Shown piece by piece: positions 1 through 7,757 of a DNA stretch of 45,125 nt. The notes beneath the pieces are model-generated. The model saw only the letters and a list, made by a program, of their open reading frames with translations. It did no database searches and was not told the DNA's origin. Source of the DNA: CAYVAP01 sp964521065 (GTDB lineage Bacteria; Bacteroidota; Bacteroidia; J057); contig CAZFPQ010000019.1 in the NCBI GenBank assembly GCA_964521065.1, positions 1-45,125 on the forward strand, given 5' to 3'. How positions within the stretch are numbered: position 1 is the first letter of the stretch; each line of letters opens with the position of its first letter. The translations under genes and the position numbers were made by a program.

Positions 1-45
1 CCAACTTTTCAAAAAATATATCTTGACACTTCTTAGGGCCGGAAA

Positions 46-513
46 GTGGGTTACATCAAACGCGACCTAAATTTTTGGGACGATGTAGAAGCGAGTTTAA
101 GATTTGGCTTCGCTCGGATCAGTGGTAAGGATCCTTTTGCAAGAAAAAGCAAAGGCCTAGATGACGCTCACTTTTTTCAATCACCATCTTTCCTAAGAGA
201 GCTAGACTTTGGATGCCAGGACTCCCTACTAATCTTAGGGGAAAATGTGAGACTTAGATCTGGGCCGGGTTTAGGTTATGACATAATTCAAACATCTTCC
301 TACGGAAAATTCAAATGTGACTGCAATGTCATGCAGGGAGCTGAATTTCCTCGGATGGACAACATGAGTTGGGTAAGGGTTTATACTCCCACAAAAAGAA
401 CTGCCTTTGTAGCCCTTAATCTAACCAGCTTAAAGATTTCAAGAACAATCACGGTATCAAAAGTATTGGGTGAGTGGAAAATCACCAGTGTCTTTCGAAA
501 GCCTGGGTGCTAG
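46..513 (+). CDS. SH3-like domain protein, probably 5'-incomplete or broken
   Basis: The reading frame from a GTG codon gives 155 residues. Residues ~65-90 (ENVRLRSGPGLGYDII) match the start of a bacterial SH3 (SH3b) domain, and the C-terminal GEWKITSVF resembles the end of secreted Bacteroidota SH3 proteins. The N-terminus (VGYIKRD) looks like the last strand of an earlier SH3 domain rather than a true protein start, and there is no signal peptide. In the same frame a TAG lies at 34-36 and the window begins just before it. The real gene therefore probably starts outside the window and is either interrupted by that stop or frameshifted. Function is unknown; such proteins are usually exported. 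The domain call is fairly safe, the start is not. Confidence 0.45.
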   Translation: MGYIKRDLNFWDDVEASLRFGFARISGKDPFARKSKGLDDAHFFQSPSFLRELDFGCQDSLLILGENVRLRSGPGLGYDIIQTSSYGKFKCDCNVMQGAEFPRMDNMSWVRVYTPTKRTAFVALNLTSLKISRTITVSKVLGEWKITSVFRKPGC

Positions 514-666
514 ATGAGTGATGAGATTCCTCCAAGTACAATTGGACCTGAAGATTTTGGCATACCGAATACCTCTAAGCTACTGCTCATCAGGCATTCT
601 TAATTTTACCTGTGAACCGCTAGATTTAGATTAAACGCACTGACTTACACGTAATCCAAGCCAGCC

Positions 667-1575
667 CTACCACCGACTTAGCACCTTCACCTCCGTCGGA
701 GGATTGGCATCATCGTTCGGATCAATGGCGATGTTTCCATTCGCCCGAACCAGGATGGGGATGCCGCTTTCCTTTAGACAAAGGTCAATATTGTTTTCAT
801 TGTCGCCCAAGTCGGCCAACTGGAAAGGGGTCACTTCTAGGGTATCTGAACTTTGGACCAAAACTACCGTGAAGTCGCCTCTCTCATTCTCACCAAGCTC
901 CTCTCCGTTCAGCGCCCGTACGCCGCCAGACCATACAGCCTTGACCACCAGCTTGGTTTCTTCTTTGGGGCAATCGCAGCCGTCTCCTTTTTCGATGTAA
1001 GGATAGTCATCATCGATGATGAAGTACTCGGCGTAGCTCAAAATCGGACCTTCCTCCAAGGGAATGACCTCTACGCTCTCTCCTTTGAAGTTTTGCCCCG
1101 TCCGGGCCATTAAGTCCCCCACTACTTTTACCGAAACCGGGGGATTATCCGGAGCATTGCCATACTCTCCGATGAGCAAGACAGTGCGGAGTTCAAATTC
1201 CTCATTGGCGGGCAAAAAACTGGCTGCCTCCACTTCGAAAACGCTGCCGTCTTGTGTGGTGACAGCAAAATCAGCCCCTTCCAGGGTACTGGGGTCAAGT
1301 TCATGAGAGAATACCAAGGGCATTCCATCCTTGCCGGGTGCTTTTCGATAGATGGCCCTGGCTCTTTGGGTCAAACCATTGTCCAAACCAAAAAAAGCCG
1401 TTAATATCTTGATCTCCCGACTTTTATCCACCTCAGGCACGGATGCGGACAAGTAGATTTTGCGGGGATTGCGGGTAATTTTGTTGTTGCTCGTGCCGCT
1501 GCCACATCCAATCAAGGTGGCAGTGATAAAAACCAGAATGGTAGTCTGCTGAAGAAAGTAGAATGATGCTTTCAT
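667..1575 (-). CDS. Hypothetical lipoprotein
   Basis: A 302-residue protein with a clear lipoprotein signal: a hydrophobic stretch (TTILVFITATLIGC) ending in a lipobox whose cysteine is at about residue 24, followed by a Gly/Ser/Asn-rich tether. It should sit in the periplasm or on the outer membrane. The rest is soluble and acidic, with a Cys-x-Cys pair (GDGCDCPKEE, about residue 200) and one later Cys, suggesting disulfides or metal binding outside the cytoplasm. I recognise no family. It is transcribed divergently from the tetR gene at 1706, and the 130-bp spacer carries two operator-like inverted repeats, so it may share control by that repressor. Confidence 0.75.
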   Translation of the reverse strand: MKASFYFLQQTTILVFITATLIGCGSGTSNNKITRNPRKIYLSASVPEVDKSREIKILTAFFGLDNGLTQRARAIYRKAPGKDGMPLVFSHELDPSTLEGADFAVTTQDGSVFEVEAASFLPANEEFELRTVLLIGEYGNAPDNPPVSVKVVGDLMARTGQNFKGESVEVIPLEEGPILSYAEYFIIDDDYPYIEKGDGCDCPKEETKLVVKAVWSGGVRALNGEELGENERGDFTVVLVQSSDTLEVTPFQLADLGDNENNIDLCLKESGIPILVRANGNIAIDPNDDANPPTEVKVLSRW

Positions 1576-1645
1576 CTCTCTGTTTACTTGATTTTACGTA
1601 AGGCCTGCACTCATACTGAAGAAATATTTCTTCTCTGTGAACCGA

Positions 1646-1667
1646 AATTAGTATAATTGTACTAATT
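1646..1667. promoter_or_regulatory. Operator-like perfect inverted repeat (copy 1), likely TetR site
   Basis: AATTAGTA-N6-TACTAATT is an 8+6+8 perfect palindrome between the divergent lipoprotein and tetR genes. TetR-family repressors commonly bind such sites in their own promoters. A second copy lies 32 bp downstream. Confidence 0.65.
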
Positions 1668-1678
1668 ACAAAATAAAA

Positions 1679-1698
1679 ATTAGCACTGAAGTACTAAT
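1679..1698. promoter_or_regulatory. Operator-like inverted repeat (copy 2)
   Basis: ATTAGCA-N6-TACTAAT repeats the ATTAG-N10-CTAAT pattern of the site at 1647-1666 with one arm mismatch. It lies 7 bp before the tetR start codon, so a bound protein would block transcription or its start. Confidence 0.6.
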
Positions 1699-1705
1699 CT
1701 AATAC

Positions 1706-2326
1706 ATGAAGCTAAAAGAAAGAATCCTCAAGAAAGCGCTAGAGCTGTTTAGCGAACGGGGGATATCCTCGACCTCCCCCAATCAAATAGCTGCGGCCTT
1801 GAATATCAGCGTTGGAAACTTGACTTACCATTACAAGACCAAGGCGGTTTTAGTAAAGGAGGTATACGAGCAAATGCATGCCGATTCTCAAGATTTTCTT
1901 AAGCTGGATGGCTACTTGACCCTAGATGATTACAGGAAAAGCATGAAGAAGTTTCGGGATTTCATGGACCGCCACCACTTCTTCTTTCATGACCTGGTTC
2001 ACATCCTCCGCCATTATCCAGAAGTGGGAAAACTATATGAGCAAAGCAACTTAATGCGCTTCAGACAAGGTAGACAGCTCTTTGAATATTACATAGAAAC
2101 GGGCAGAATGATCCCAGAGAAGGAAGGAATCAACTATGATTACTTGACTTATAACGTGTGGATGGTGGGCTCATTTTGGAATATCCAGAGCAAAATCATT
2201 GCCCCAGAAATCATATTTGACCAGCCCACTGACATCCTCGATATGACCTGGTATATGATCTTGCCCTACCTCACCCCAAAAGGAAAAGAGGAATACGATC
2301 AGATCAATGAGCTTCTTAAAAATTGA
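1706..2326 (+). CDS. TetR/AcrR-family transcriptional regulator
   Basis: A 206-residue protein of normal TetR length. Residues 1-50 form the HTH: KERILKKALELFSERG, then TSPNQIAAALNISVGNLTYHY, the recognition helix ending in the typical LTYHYKTKAVL. The remaining helices form a ligand-binding/dimerisation domain resembling Bacteroidota TetR_C-type domains. It likely represses its own promoter through the two inverted repeats at 1646-1698. The MATE exporter gene follows 160 bp downstream on the same strand, which fits a drug- or metabolite-sensing repressor with an exporter, although no copy of the operator lies directly in front of the MATE gene. Ligand unknown. Confidence 0.9.
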   Translation: MKLKERILKKALELFSERGISSTSPNQIAAALNISVGNLTYHYKTKAVLVKEVYEQMHADSQDFLKLDGYLTLDDYRKSMKKFRDFMDRHHFFFHDLVHILRHYPEVGKLYEQSNLMRFRQGRQLFEYYIETGRMIPEKEGINYDYLTYNVWMVGSFWNIQSKIIAPEIIFDQPTDILDMTWYMILPYLTPKGKEEYDQINELLKN

Positions 2327-2486
2327 TGATCGTCTTAGCTATGATCCGTGAATTATTGCGGAATCTCCCCCAGGCTCCCAAAAGTGAAAGTGGCGAAAAG
2401 CTCAACACCTATAATTTGCTTGTCATCTTTCCAGGATAGAGGTCAAAAAAGTGATACATTTCAGATGCAAACCTAAACTCATCTGA

Positions 2487-3923
2487 TTGGAAAATCACCC
2501 TGAACTATCCCTCAACGAGTCAGGCACTTCTAGGCCTAAAGGCTCCCTCTGGGCGGCGTTGAAAGATGCCATTCGAGGTACGGACGCAGACTACACCCAA
2601 GTCAGCCTCAACAAGGCCATTTTTCTCTTGGCCGTTCCCATGATCCTTGAGCTGGTAATGGAATCCACCTTTGCCGTAGTGGATATTTACTTCGTAGGGA
2701 GACTGGGACCTTCTGCGGTGGCCACCGTAGGCTTAACTGAGACCTACCTATTTCTTCTTTATTCCCTGGCCATGGGCTTATCGACGGCGGTAACGGCCAT
2801 CATTGCGCGTAGGGTCGGAGAAAAAGACCAGAAAAAAGCCTCTGATACCGCCCTGCAAGCGATCCTGCTTTCGGTCATCTTATCTCTGCCATTTGCCATC
2901 GCAGGGATTTTCTTCGCCAAAGACCTACTTAGCCTGATGGGAGCAGACGCTTGGAGTTTGGAAAATGGCTTTCATTACACACAATGGATGCTGGGGGGCA
3001 ACATGGTCATCATCCTTATTTTTGTGATCAATGCGGTATTTAGAGGGGCTGGAGATGCCGCCATCGCCATGCGAGTCCTCTGGATCGCCAACGGGATCAA
3101 CATCCTCCTTGACCCCCTCCTGATTTTTGGTTGGGGCCCCATCCCGGCTTTCGGGGTGGAAGGAGCAGCCATTGCTACGACTACTGGTCGAGGCATCGCG
3201 GTAGCGATCCAGCTATGGCTCTTAGCCAAGGGAGGCAAACACATACAGGCCAGTATCACCCGGCTCAAATTTCAGGCCCAAACCATGCTGCACATATTCC
3301 GCACTTCACTGGGCGGCATTGGGCAGATGTTTGTTGCGGTGAGCTCTTGGATATTTTTGATGCGAATCTTGGCTGATGTAGGGAGTGAAGCGGTTGCGGG
3401 AGCAACCATCGCCTTTCGCGTCATGATGTTTACCCTCATGCCGGCCTGGGGCTTGTCCAACGCAGCGGCAACTTTAGTGGGTCAAAATTTAGGCGCAGGG
3501 AGTCCAGGTCGAGCTGAGAAGTCGATATGGAAAATCGGTTTTTTTAACATGGGATTTCTGGTGGTGGTTTCCATCCTCTACTTCCTCTTTCACCATTCAC
3601 TGGTGAGCATATTCACCGATGATCCACAAGTCATTGAAATCGGTGGAGAATGGTTGAAAATACTGTCTTATTCCTACTTCATCTATGGATGGTGGATGGT
3701 GTCGGTCCAGGCCTTTAACGGAGCCGGAGATACCCAGACGCCTACCTGGATCAACGTCATTTTTTTCTGGATCATTCAGATTCCTTTGGCCTACTGGTTG
3801 GCAAGGGGCTTAGATTGGGGACATTCGGGAGTATTCTGGTCCGTTTTTGTCTCGGAAACCGCTGCAGGCCTGTTTACCTTATGGATATTTACCCGAGGGA
3901 AGTGGAAAAATGTAAAAGCCTGA
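2487..3923 (+). CDS. MATE family efflux transporter
   Basis: A 478-residue protein with about 12 membrane segments in two homologous halves. The start of the first half (FLLAVPMILELVMESTFAVVDIYFVG, up to 20 residues shown as parts: AVPMILE, then DIYFVGRLG) and the repeated PxGLSNAAATLVGQNLGAG motif in the second half (about residues 315-335) are diagnostic for MATE exporters, which use Na+ or H+ gradients to expel cationic drugs or metabolites. The chosen start is TTG; no in-frame ATG lies upstream, and the next ATG falls inside the first membrane helix, so the true start could be any nearby alternative codon. Preceded by tetR on the same strand. Confidence 0.9.
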   Translation: MENHPELSLNESGTSRPKGSLWAALKDAIRGTDADYTQVSLNKAIFLLAVPMILELVMESTFAVVDIYFVGRLGPSAVATVGLTETYLFLLYSLAMGLSTAVTAIIARRVGEKDQKKASDTALQAILLSVILSLPFAIAGIFFAKDLLSLMGADAWSLENGFHYTQWMLGGNMVIILIFVINAVFRGAGDAAIAMRVLWIANGINILLDPLLIFGWGPIPAFGVEGAAIATTTGRGIAVAIQLWLLAKGGKHIQASITRLKFQAQTMLHIFRTSLGGIGQMFVAVSSWIFLMRILADVGSEAVAGATIAFRVMMFTLMPAWGLSNAAATLVGQNLGAGSPGRAEKSIWKIGFFNMGFLVVVSILYFLFHHSLVSIFTDDPQVIEIGGEWLKILSYSYFIYGWWMVSVQAFNGAGDTQTPTWINVIFFWIIQIPLAYWLARGLDWGHSGVFWSVFVSETAAGLFTLWIFTRGKWKNVKA

Positions 3924-4038
3924 GCAAGGTCGAACTCAGGGTGAGTAGGCACCTAAGTCAATGGGAGAAAATCCTTGTTGTGATTAATTTCCTCTTTCAC
4001 TCTACAAAAGAGCCAGCTAAGTTGAGAAACCAGGTTCC

Positions 4039-5031
4039 ATGGATTTTCTAAAGAAAAAAAGGGAGAAGCTGCTGCCCTGGGTCATTTGCTTGACGATGCC
4101 AGGGTTAGAACTCATCAACTCATCCCCTTTTCGGGAAGAGTTAGAACTACCTGAACTGATCGCGCGCTGGTTATTGGTTGCGTTTTTCTTGCTGATGCTT
4201 TGGTATACTACGGCTTGGGGATTTGCGAGATTCAGAGGGGCAAAGCTCATTGGAATGCTTCTGCTTTGCAACTTGGGTGTGGTTGGGATGCTGGCCTTTT
4301 TTCAATTTTTCATCTTCGATCCAAATGAGATGTCAGGGATACCCTATCCACTTTGGCTCCTGCTTTTTCGCTTGGGCATTGTGGCTTCTTTATTTTTGGC
4401 CATCCAAAGTAGTACGGCTGCCATCCGGCAAAATGAACAACTCAAAACCGAGAATTTTGCCCTGCAATCCGAGAATTATCGCGCCCAATTAGACCAACTC
4501 AGGAAGCAGGTAAATCCCCATTTCCTCTTCAACTCTCTGAGCACCCTACAAACCATGATCAGGGCCCAAAACCCGCGCAGCGCAGAGTTTGTGTACAACT
4601 TATCGGATGTTTACCGCCAGCTCCTGCAAACCCGTGAATCCAACGTGATCAAGCTCCAAGAAGAGCTGGATTTCCTGGGCTCGTATATCTACCTACTCAA
4701 AGAACGACACGGAGAAGCAGTAAAGATTGAGATCGACGTAGAACCCTCTTCCCTGCAATACTCCTTGCCGACCTTTGCCTTGCAATTACTGGTGGAAAAT
4801 GCCACCAAGCACAACATTGTTTCGGAAAGTCGCCCCTTAACTATTCGTATTTTCCAACAGACTCCTCTGACCATCAACGTCAGCAACAATCTGCAACCCA
4901 AAAAGAACGTCACTTCATTTGGAGTGGGTCTGGAAAACCTAAAAAAGCGTTATCAATTGATGGAGATCCCCAAAGGAGTCCAAGTGTTCCAAGACGAGCA
5001 CACATATGAGGTAAGCTTAACCCTTTTTTGA
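4039..5031 (+). CDS. LytS/YehU-type sensor histidine kinase
   Basis: A 330-residue integral membrane kinase. About four hydrophobic segments lie between residues 10 and 125, followed by a short coiled coil (NEQLKTENFALQSENYRAQL) and the His_kinase domain. The phospho-accepting histidine is H161 in QVNPHFLFNSL; the ATP-binding N-box is LLVENATKHNI (N254), and a GVGLENLKKR glycine motif closes the ATPase domain. There is no recognisable periplasmic sensor domain, so the signal may be sensed in the membrane. The stop TGA (5029-5031) shares a base with the ATG of the response regulator gene, so the two are translationally coupled. Its target is probably the efflux operon immediately downstream. 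Confidence 0.92.
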   Translation: MDFLKKKREKLLPWVICLTMPGLELINSSPFREELELPELIARWLLVAFFLLMLWYTTAWGFARFRGAKLIGMLLLCNLGVVGMLAFFQFFIFDPNEMSGIPYPLWLLLFRLGIVASLFLAIQSSTAAIRQNEQLKTENFALQSENYRAQLDQLRKQVNPHFLFNSLSTLQTMIRAQNPRSAEFVYNLSDVYRQLLQTRESNVIKLQEELDFLGSYIYLLKERHGEAVKIEIDVEPSSLQYSLPTFALQLLVENATKHNIVSESRPLTIRIFQQTPLTINVSNNLQPKKNVTSFGVGLENLKKRYQLMEIPKGVQVFQDEHTYEVSLTLF

Positions 5032-5795
5032 TGGTACATGTACTCATCGTCGAAGACGAGCGAAATACAGCAGAGATGCTCCGTGAATTGATCGAAACCC
5101 GGGAAGACTACCTTGTGGTTCGAACCTGTGACAGCATCGAAGCCACGGTTTCCTATCTCGAAAAGCACCAGACCAAGCTAGACCTCATTTTTATGGACAT
5201 CCAGCTCGCTGACGGAGAAAGCTTTGGGATTTTTGAAGAAATAGAGGTCAAGGTACCCGTAGTTTTTTGTACGGCCTATGATGAGCATATCATGAAGGCA
5301 TTCAAAAGCAATGGCATCGACTACTTATTGAAACCCGTCCGAGGATCAGACGTTGATGCAGCCCTGCGCAAATTCGAGGGATTACGCAGCTCCTTGTCCA
5401 AAGACGCTCCAGCAAATCCTCATTCAGGTGATTCAAAAAATCCTCAAATGTCCCTGCAGCGGACCTTCCTGGTGCGATTCCGAGAGAAGATGATTCCGGT
5501 TGCCGTGGACCAGATTGCTTTTGTGATGCTTCAGGATGAGGTAGTCTACCTGTTTAATTTCAATGGGGACAAATACCCGGTCTTCAAAAAAATGGAAGAA
5601 ATGGAGCAGGCCCTAGACAGTCAACAATACTTTCGCATCAATCGCCAGATGATGGTCAACCGAGAGGCCATTCGAGAAATTGAGCCCTATTTCAACCGCA
5701 AGGTAGTGATTTCCCTTCCCTTCCAACTTCCCGATAAAGTCATCGTGAGTCGATTAAAAGTGACGCCTTTCATTGACTGGGTAGAGGGCCGCTAA
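5031..5795 (+). CDS. LytTR-family response regulator
   Basis: A 254-residue regulator starting at the ATG at 5031; the preceding in-frame TTG is ignored because the ATG overlaps the kinase stop by one base. The receiver domain (residues 1-125) has the acidic pocket VEDE (D9), the phosphoacceptor D56 in IFMDIQLADG, and the conserved Lys in DYLLKPV. A linker is followed by a LytTR DNA-binding domain (about 145-250; FLVRFREKMIPVAVDQIAFV, then FRINRQMMVNREAI). LytTR proteins bind pairs of ~9-bp direct repeats about 21 bp apart, and such a pair lies at 5903-5935 upstream of the efflux operon. Forms a two-component system with the kinase gene at 4039. Confidence 0.93.
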   Translation: MVHVLIVEDERNTAEMLRELIETREDYLVVRTCDSIEATVSYLEKHQTKLDLIFMDIQLADGESFGIFEEIEVKVPVVFCTAYDEHIMKAFKSNGIDYLLKPVRGSDVDAALRKFEGLRSSLSKDAPANPHSGDSKNPQMSLQRTFLVRFREKMIPVAVDQIAFVMLQDEVVYLFNFNGDKYPVFKKMEEMEQALDSQQYFRINRQMMVNREAIREIEPYFNRKVVISLPFQLPDKVIVSRLKVTPFIDWVEGR

Positions 5796-5868
5796 GGATA
5801 TCTGACCATCCTCAGACGACGTGCATACCACCTCAGGAAGTCATGGTGGCATAAGAGAGCTCAAAAGC

Positions 5869-5964
5869 ATCCTTGAGGCGATGCCTCAAAGAGTTTTCCC
5901 TCTGTTCAATTCACCTCCGGCCTTGTTCAATTCACTGGGTTTGCTCAAGCAAAGCCTCAAGGAT
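5869..5964 (+). promoter_or_regulatory. Leader with two mutually exclusive hairpins
   Basis: ATCCTTGAGGC (5869-5879) can pair with the adjacent GCCTCAA (5883-5889; 7 bp, GAT loop plus one base) or with GCCTCAAGGAT (5954-5964; perfect 11 bp). The arms enclose the direct repeats at 5903-5935. This may be a terminator for the regulator gene, an attenuator, or a DNA-level structure; no T-tract follows. Confidence 0.4.
5903..5935 (+). promoter_or_regulatory. Tandem direct repeat, candidate LytTR operator
   Basis: TGTTCAATTCAC occurs at 5903-5914 and again at 5924-5935, exactly 21 bp apart (two helical turns). LytTR regulators such as AgrA recognise pairs of GTT-containing 9-bp direct repeats with this spacing. 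It lies between the LytTR gene and the efflux operon, about 75-105 bp before the DUF2147 start. Confidence 0.55.
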
Positions 5965-6007
5965 CTCGTCATGTTTACTGTGTCACCTACTCAAAGTGAA
6001 CTTAAGC

Positions 6008-6439
6008 ATGAACAAATCCTTCTTCATCCTCAGCATTTGCCTTATCGCCATCAGCCTTCAGGCTATCGGTCAAAACAAAGCCGATCAGATCTGTGGAACC
6101 TGGCTCAACGAGGAAAAAGACTCTCACATTAAGATCTATCAACGAGATGGAAAGTTTTATGGCAAAGTAGTCTGGCTCAAGGAGCCCCTCAACGAGCAAG
6201 GCCAGCCCAAAACCGACCTCAACAACGCCAATCCTGCACTCAGAAATCGCCCCATTATGGGGATGGAGATCCTCAGCGGATTGGAGTACCAGCAAGGCAA
6301 GTGGGAAAATGGAAGCATCTATGGACCACGCCGCGGCGAGTCCGCCGAATGTAGTGCGACCCTAGCTGATGATGGGACCCTGAAGCTATCCATTAGCCAA
6401 TCTTTTTTCTCCGTGACCAAAACCTTTACCCGAATATGA
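6008..6439 (+). CDS. DUF2147 secreted protein, first gene of efflux operon
   Basis: A 143-residue protein from the ATG at 6008, chosen because it gives a proper signal peptide (MNKSFFILSICLIAISLQAIGQ); the longer open frame upstream has none. The mature part matches DUF2147: Q-I-CGTWLNEEKDSHIKIYQ, the GKFYGKVVWL motif, and the ending SFFSVTKTFTR. DUF2147 proteins are small exported beta-sheet proteins of unknown function in Proteobacteria and Bacteroidota. The stop overlaps the next gene's start (ATGA at 6436-6439), so it is translated together with the TolC homologue; it may be an envelope accessory of the pump. Confidence 0.85.
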   Translation: MNKSFFILSICLIAISLQAIGQNKADQICGTWLNEEKDSHIKIYQRDGKFYGKVVWLKEPLNEQGQPKTDLNNANPALRNRPIMGMEILSGLEYQQGKWENGSIYGPRRGESAECSATLADDGTLKLSISQSFFSVTKTFTRI

Positions 6440-7755
6440 GTACCGTCAAAAGCTTTGCCCTGGTCTTTTTGCTAAGCTTAGGCTTGTCCCTATCTGCCCA
6501 GGTGGGCAACATAGAGTTGACCAGTGCAGAACAGGCCATCCAACTAGCTTGGACCCAAAACCCTGACCTGGAGGTCTACCAATTGCAACAACAGCGTGCT
6601 GCCTCAGAATGGCGCAGCAGCCGAAGTGCCTACCTACCCCAAGTAACGGCTACCGCCAATGGCCAATGGAATGCAGCGCTCGCCACTACTCCTTTCCCAG
6701 CGGAACTGGGCGTGCTGTTGGGAGAACCGGGAGAATCCGTCAACGTGCAGTTTGGGCAGCCTTATACCTACAACGCGGGGATAAATATTTCACAGAACAT
6801 CTTCGACTGGCAGGCTATTCAGCGTACCCGATTGAGCGAAACCACAGTCAACTTAACCGGGGCCCAATCTGAAGCCTTTCGACAAAGCCTGGCGGAGCAG
6901 GTGTCCATGAGCTATTATACCGCCCTCATCGCCCAAGAGGCTCTGCGGGTGAGTCAGCATGACCTGCGGATAGCCGATAGCATTTTCCTGCTGGCACAGG
7001 AAAAATTTGATCAAGGCCTCATCGACCGCTACAGCCTGAACCAGGCCAAGATCAACGTCAACAACCTCAAACAAAGCGACGCCTCTACCCAAGTTCTCTA
7101 TCAGCAAAGCCTCCAGCAGCTCGGCATATTGATGGGGATTGAAAACGGGCAAGAGTTGCTCTTAGCAGAGACTCCAGCGATCGAAAACCTTGCCCTTCAA
7201 CCTAATTTAGCCCAAGATCAAGCTCTCAGGGTGCTAGAGCAACAAGTGCTACAGGCTGATTTACAGGTCGGGGTTCAGCAAAGCGCCTACGCCCCCAAGC
7301 TTTCCTTTTATTCTTACCTAGGCAAGCAGCAGTTCCAGAATGAGTTCACCATGTCCTTTGGGTCAGATAGTTGGAGCAACTATAGCTACCTCGGGCTAAA
7401 CCTGTCCATTCCCATTTTCTCAGGAGGGAGTACCCGGAACCAAGTAAAAGCTGCCCAAATCGACCGGGACATCGCAATGGCACAGCTGGAAACGGAAACC
7501 GCTCGCTCAAAAGCCGCCGATGAGCTGTTGATGACCGAATATCAGCAAAGTCTCATCTCCGCTCGCTCTGCCGAGGAAAACTTTTCCTTAAACGAAGAAA
7601 ACAGCCAACTCGCCCTGCAGAAGTACCGGCAAGGACTGATCAGTCTAGATGCTTATTTCCGAACATTTGACGAATACCTCAAGGCCGAAAACGCCTACCT
7701 GAACTCACTCTCCGTCCTTTATTCCTATTACGCTACCCTTATCTCAAGAAAATAA
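6436..7755 (+). CDS. TolC-family outer membrane efflux protein
   Basis: A 439-residue outer membrane factor. A signal peptide (SFALVFLLSLGLSLSAQ) is followed by two TolC repeats. Each is rich in long amphipathic helices (for example LQQQRAASEWRSSRSAYLPQ early, and ENSQLALQKYRQGLISLDAY near the C-terminus, where the RQGLIS..... motif is typical of the second repeat) with a beta segment (YTYNAGINISQNIFDW; YLGLNLSIPIFSGG) that inserts in the outer membrane. Trimers form the exit duct for a MacAB-like pump encoded by the next three genes. Overlaps the DUF2147 gene by 4 bp and ends 2 bp before the adaptor gene. Confidence 0.93.
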   Translation: MSTVKSFALVFLLSLGLSLSAQVGNIELTSAEQAIQLAWTQNPDLEVYQLQQQRAASEWRSSRSAYLPQVTATANGQWNAALATTPFPAELGVLLGEPGESVNVQFGQPYTYNAGINISQNIFDWQAIQRTRLSETTVNLTGAQSEAFRQSLAEQVSMSYYTALIAQEALRVSQHDLRIADSIFLLAQEKFDQGLIDRYSLNQAKINVNNLKQSDASTQVLYQQSLQQLGILMGIENGQELLLAETPAIENLALQPNLAQDQALRVLEQQVLQADLQVGVQQSAYAPKLSFYSYLGKQQFQNEFTMSFGSDSWSNYSYLGLNLSIPIFSGGSTRNQVKAAQIDRDIAMAQLETETARSKAADELLMTEYQQSLISARSAEENFSLNEENSQLALQKYRQGLISLDAYFRTFDEYLKAENAYLNSLSVLYSYYATLISRK

Positions 7756-7757
7756 TC

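Noticed and set aside
514..603. A 29-residue ORF starting right after the first gene's stop codon
   Set aside because: No signal, domain or promoter; likely chance, or a tail of the broken gene.
5873..6007. A longer start for the DUF2147 gene
   Set aside because: It would remove the signal peptide from the N-terminus and run through the leader repeats; the ATG at 6008 fits the family.
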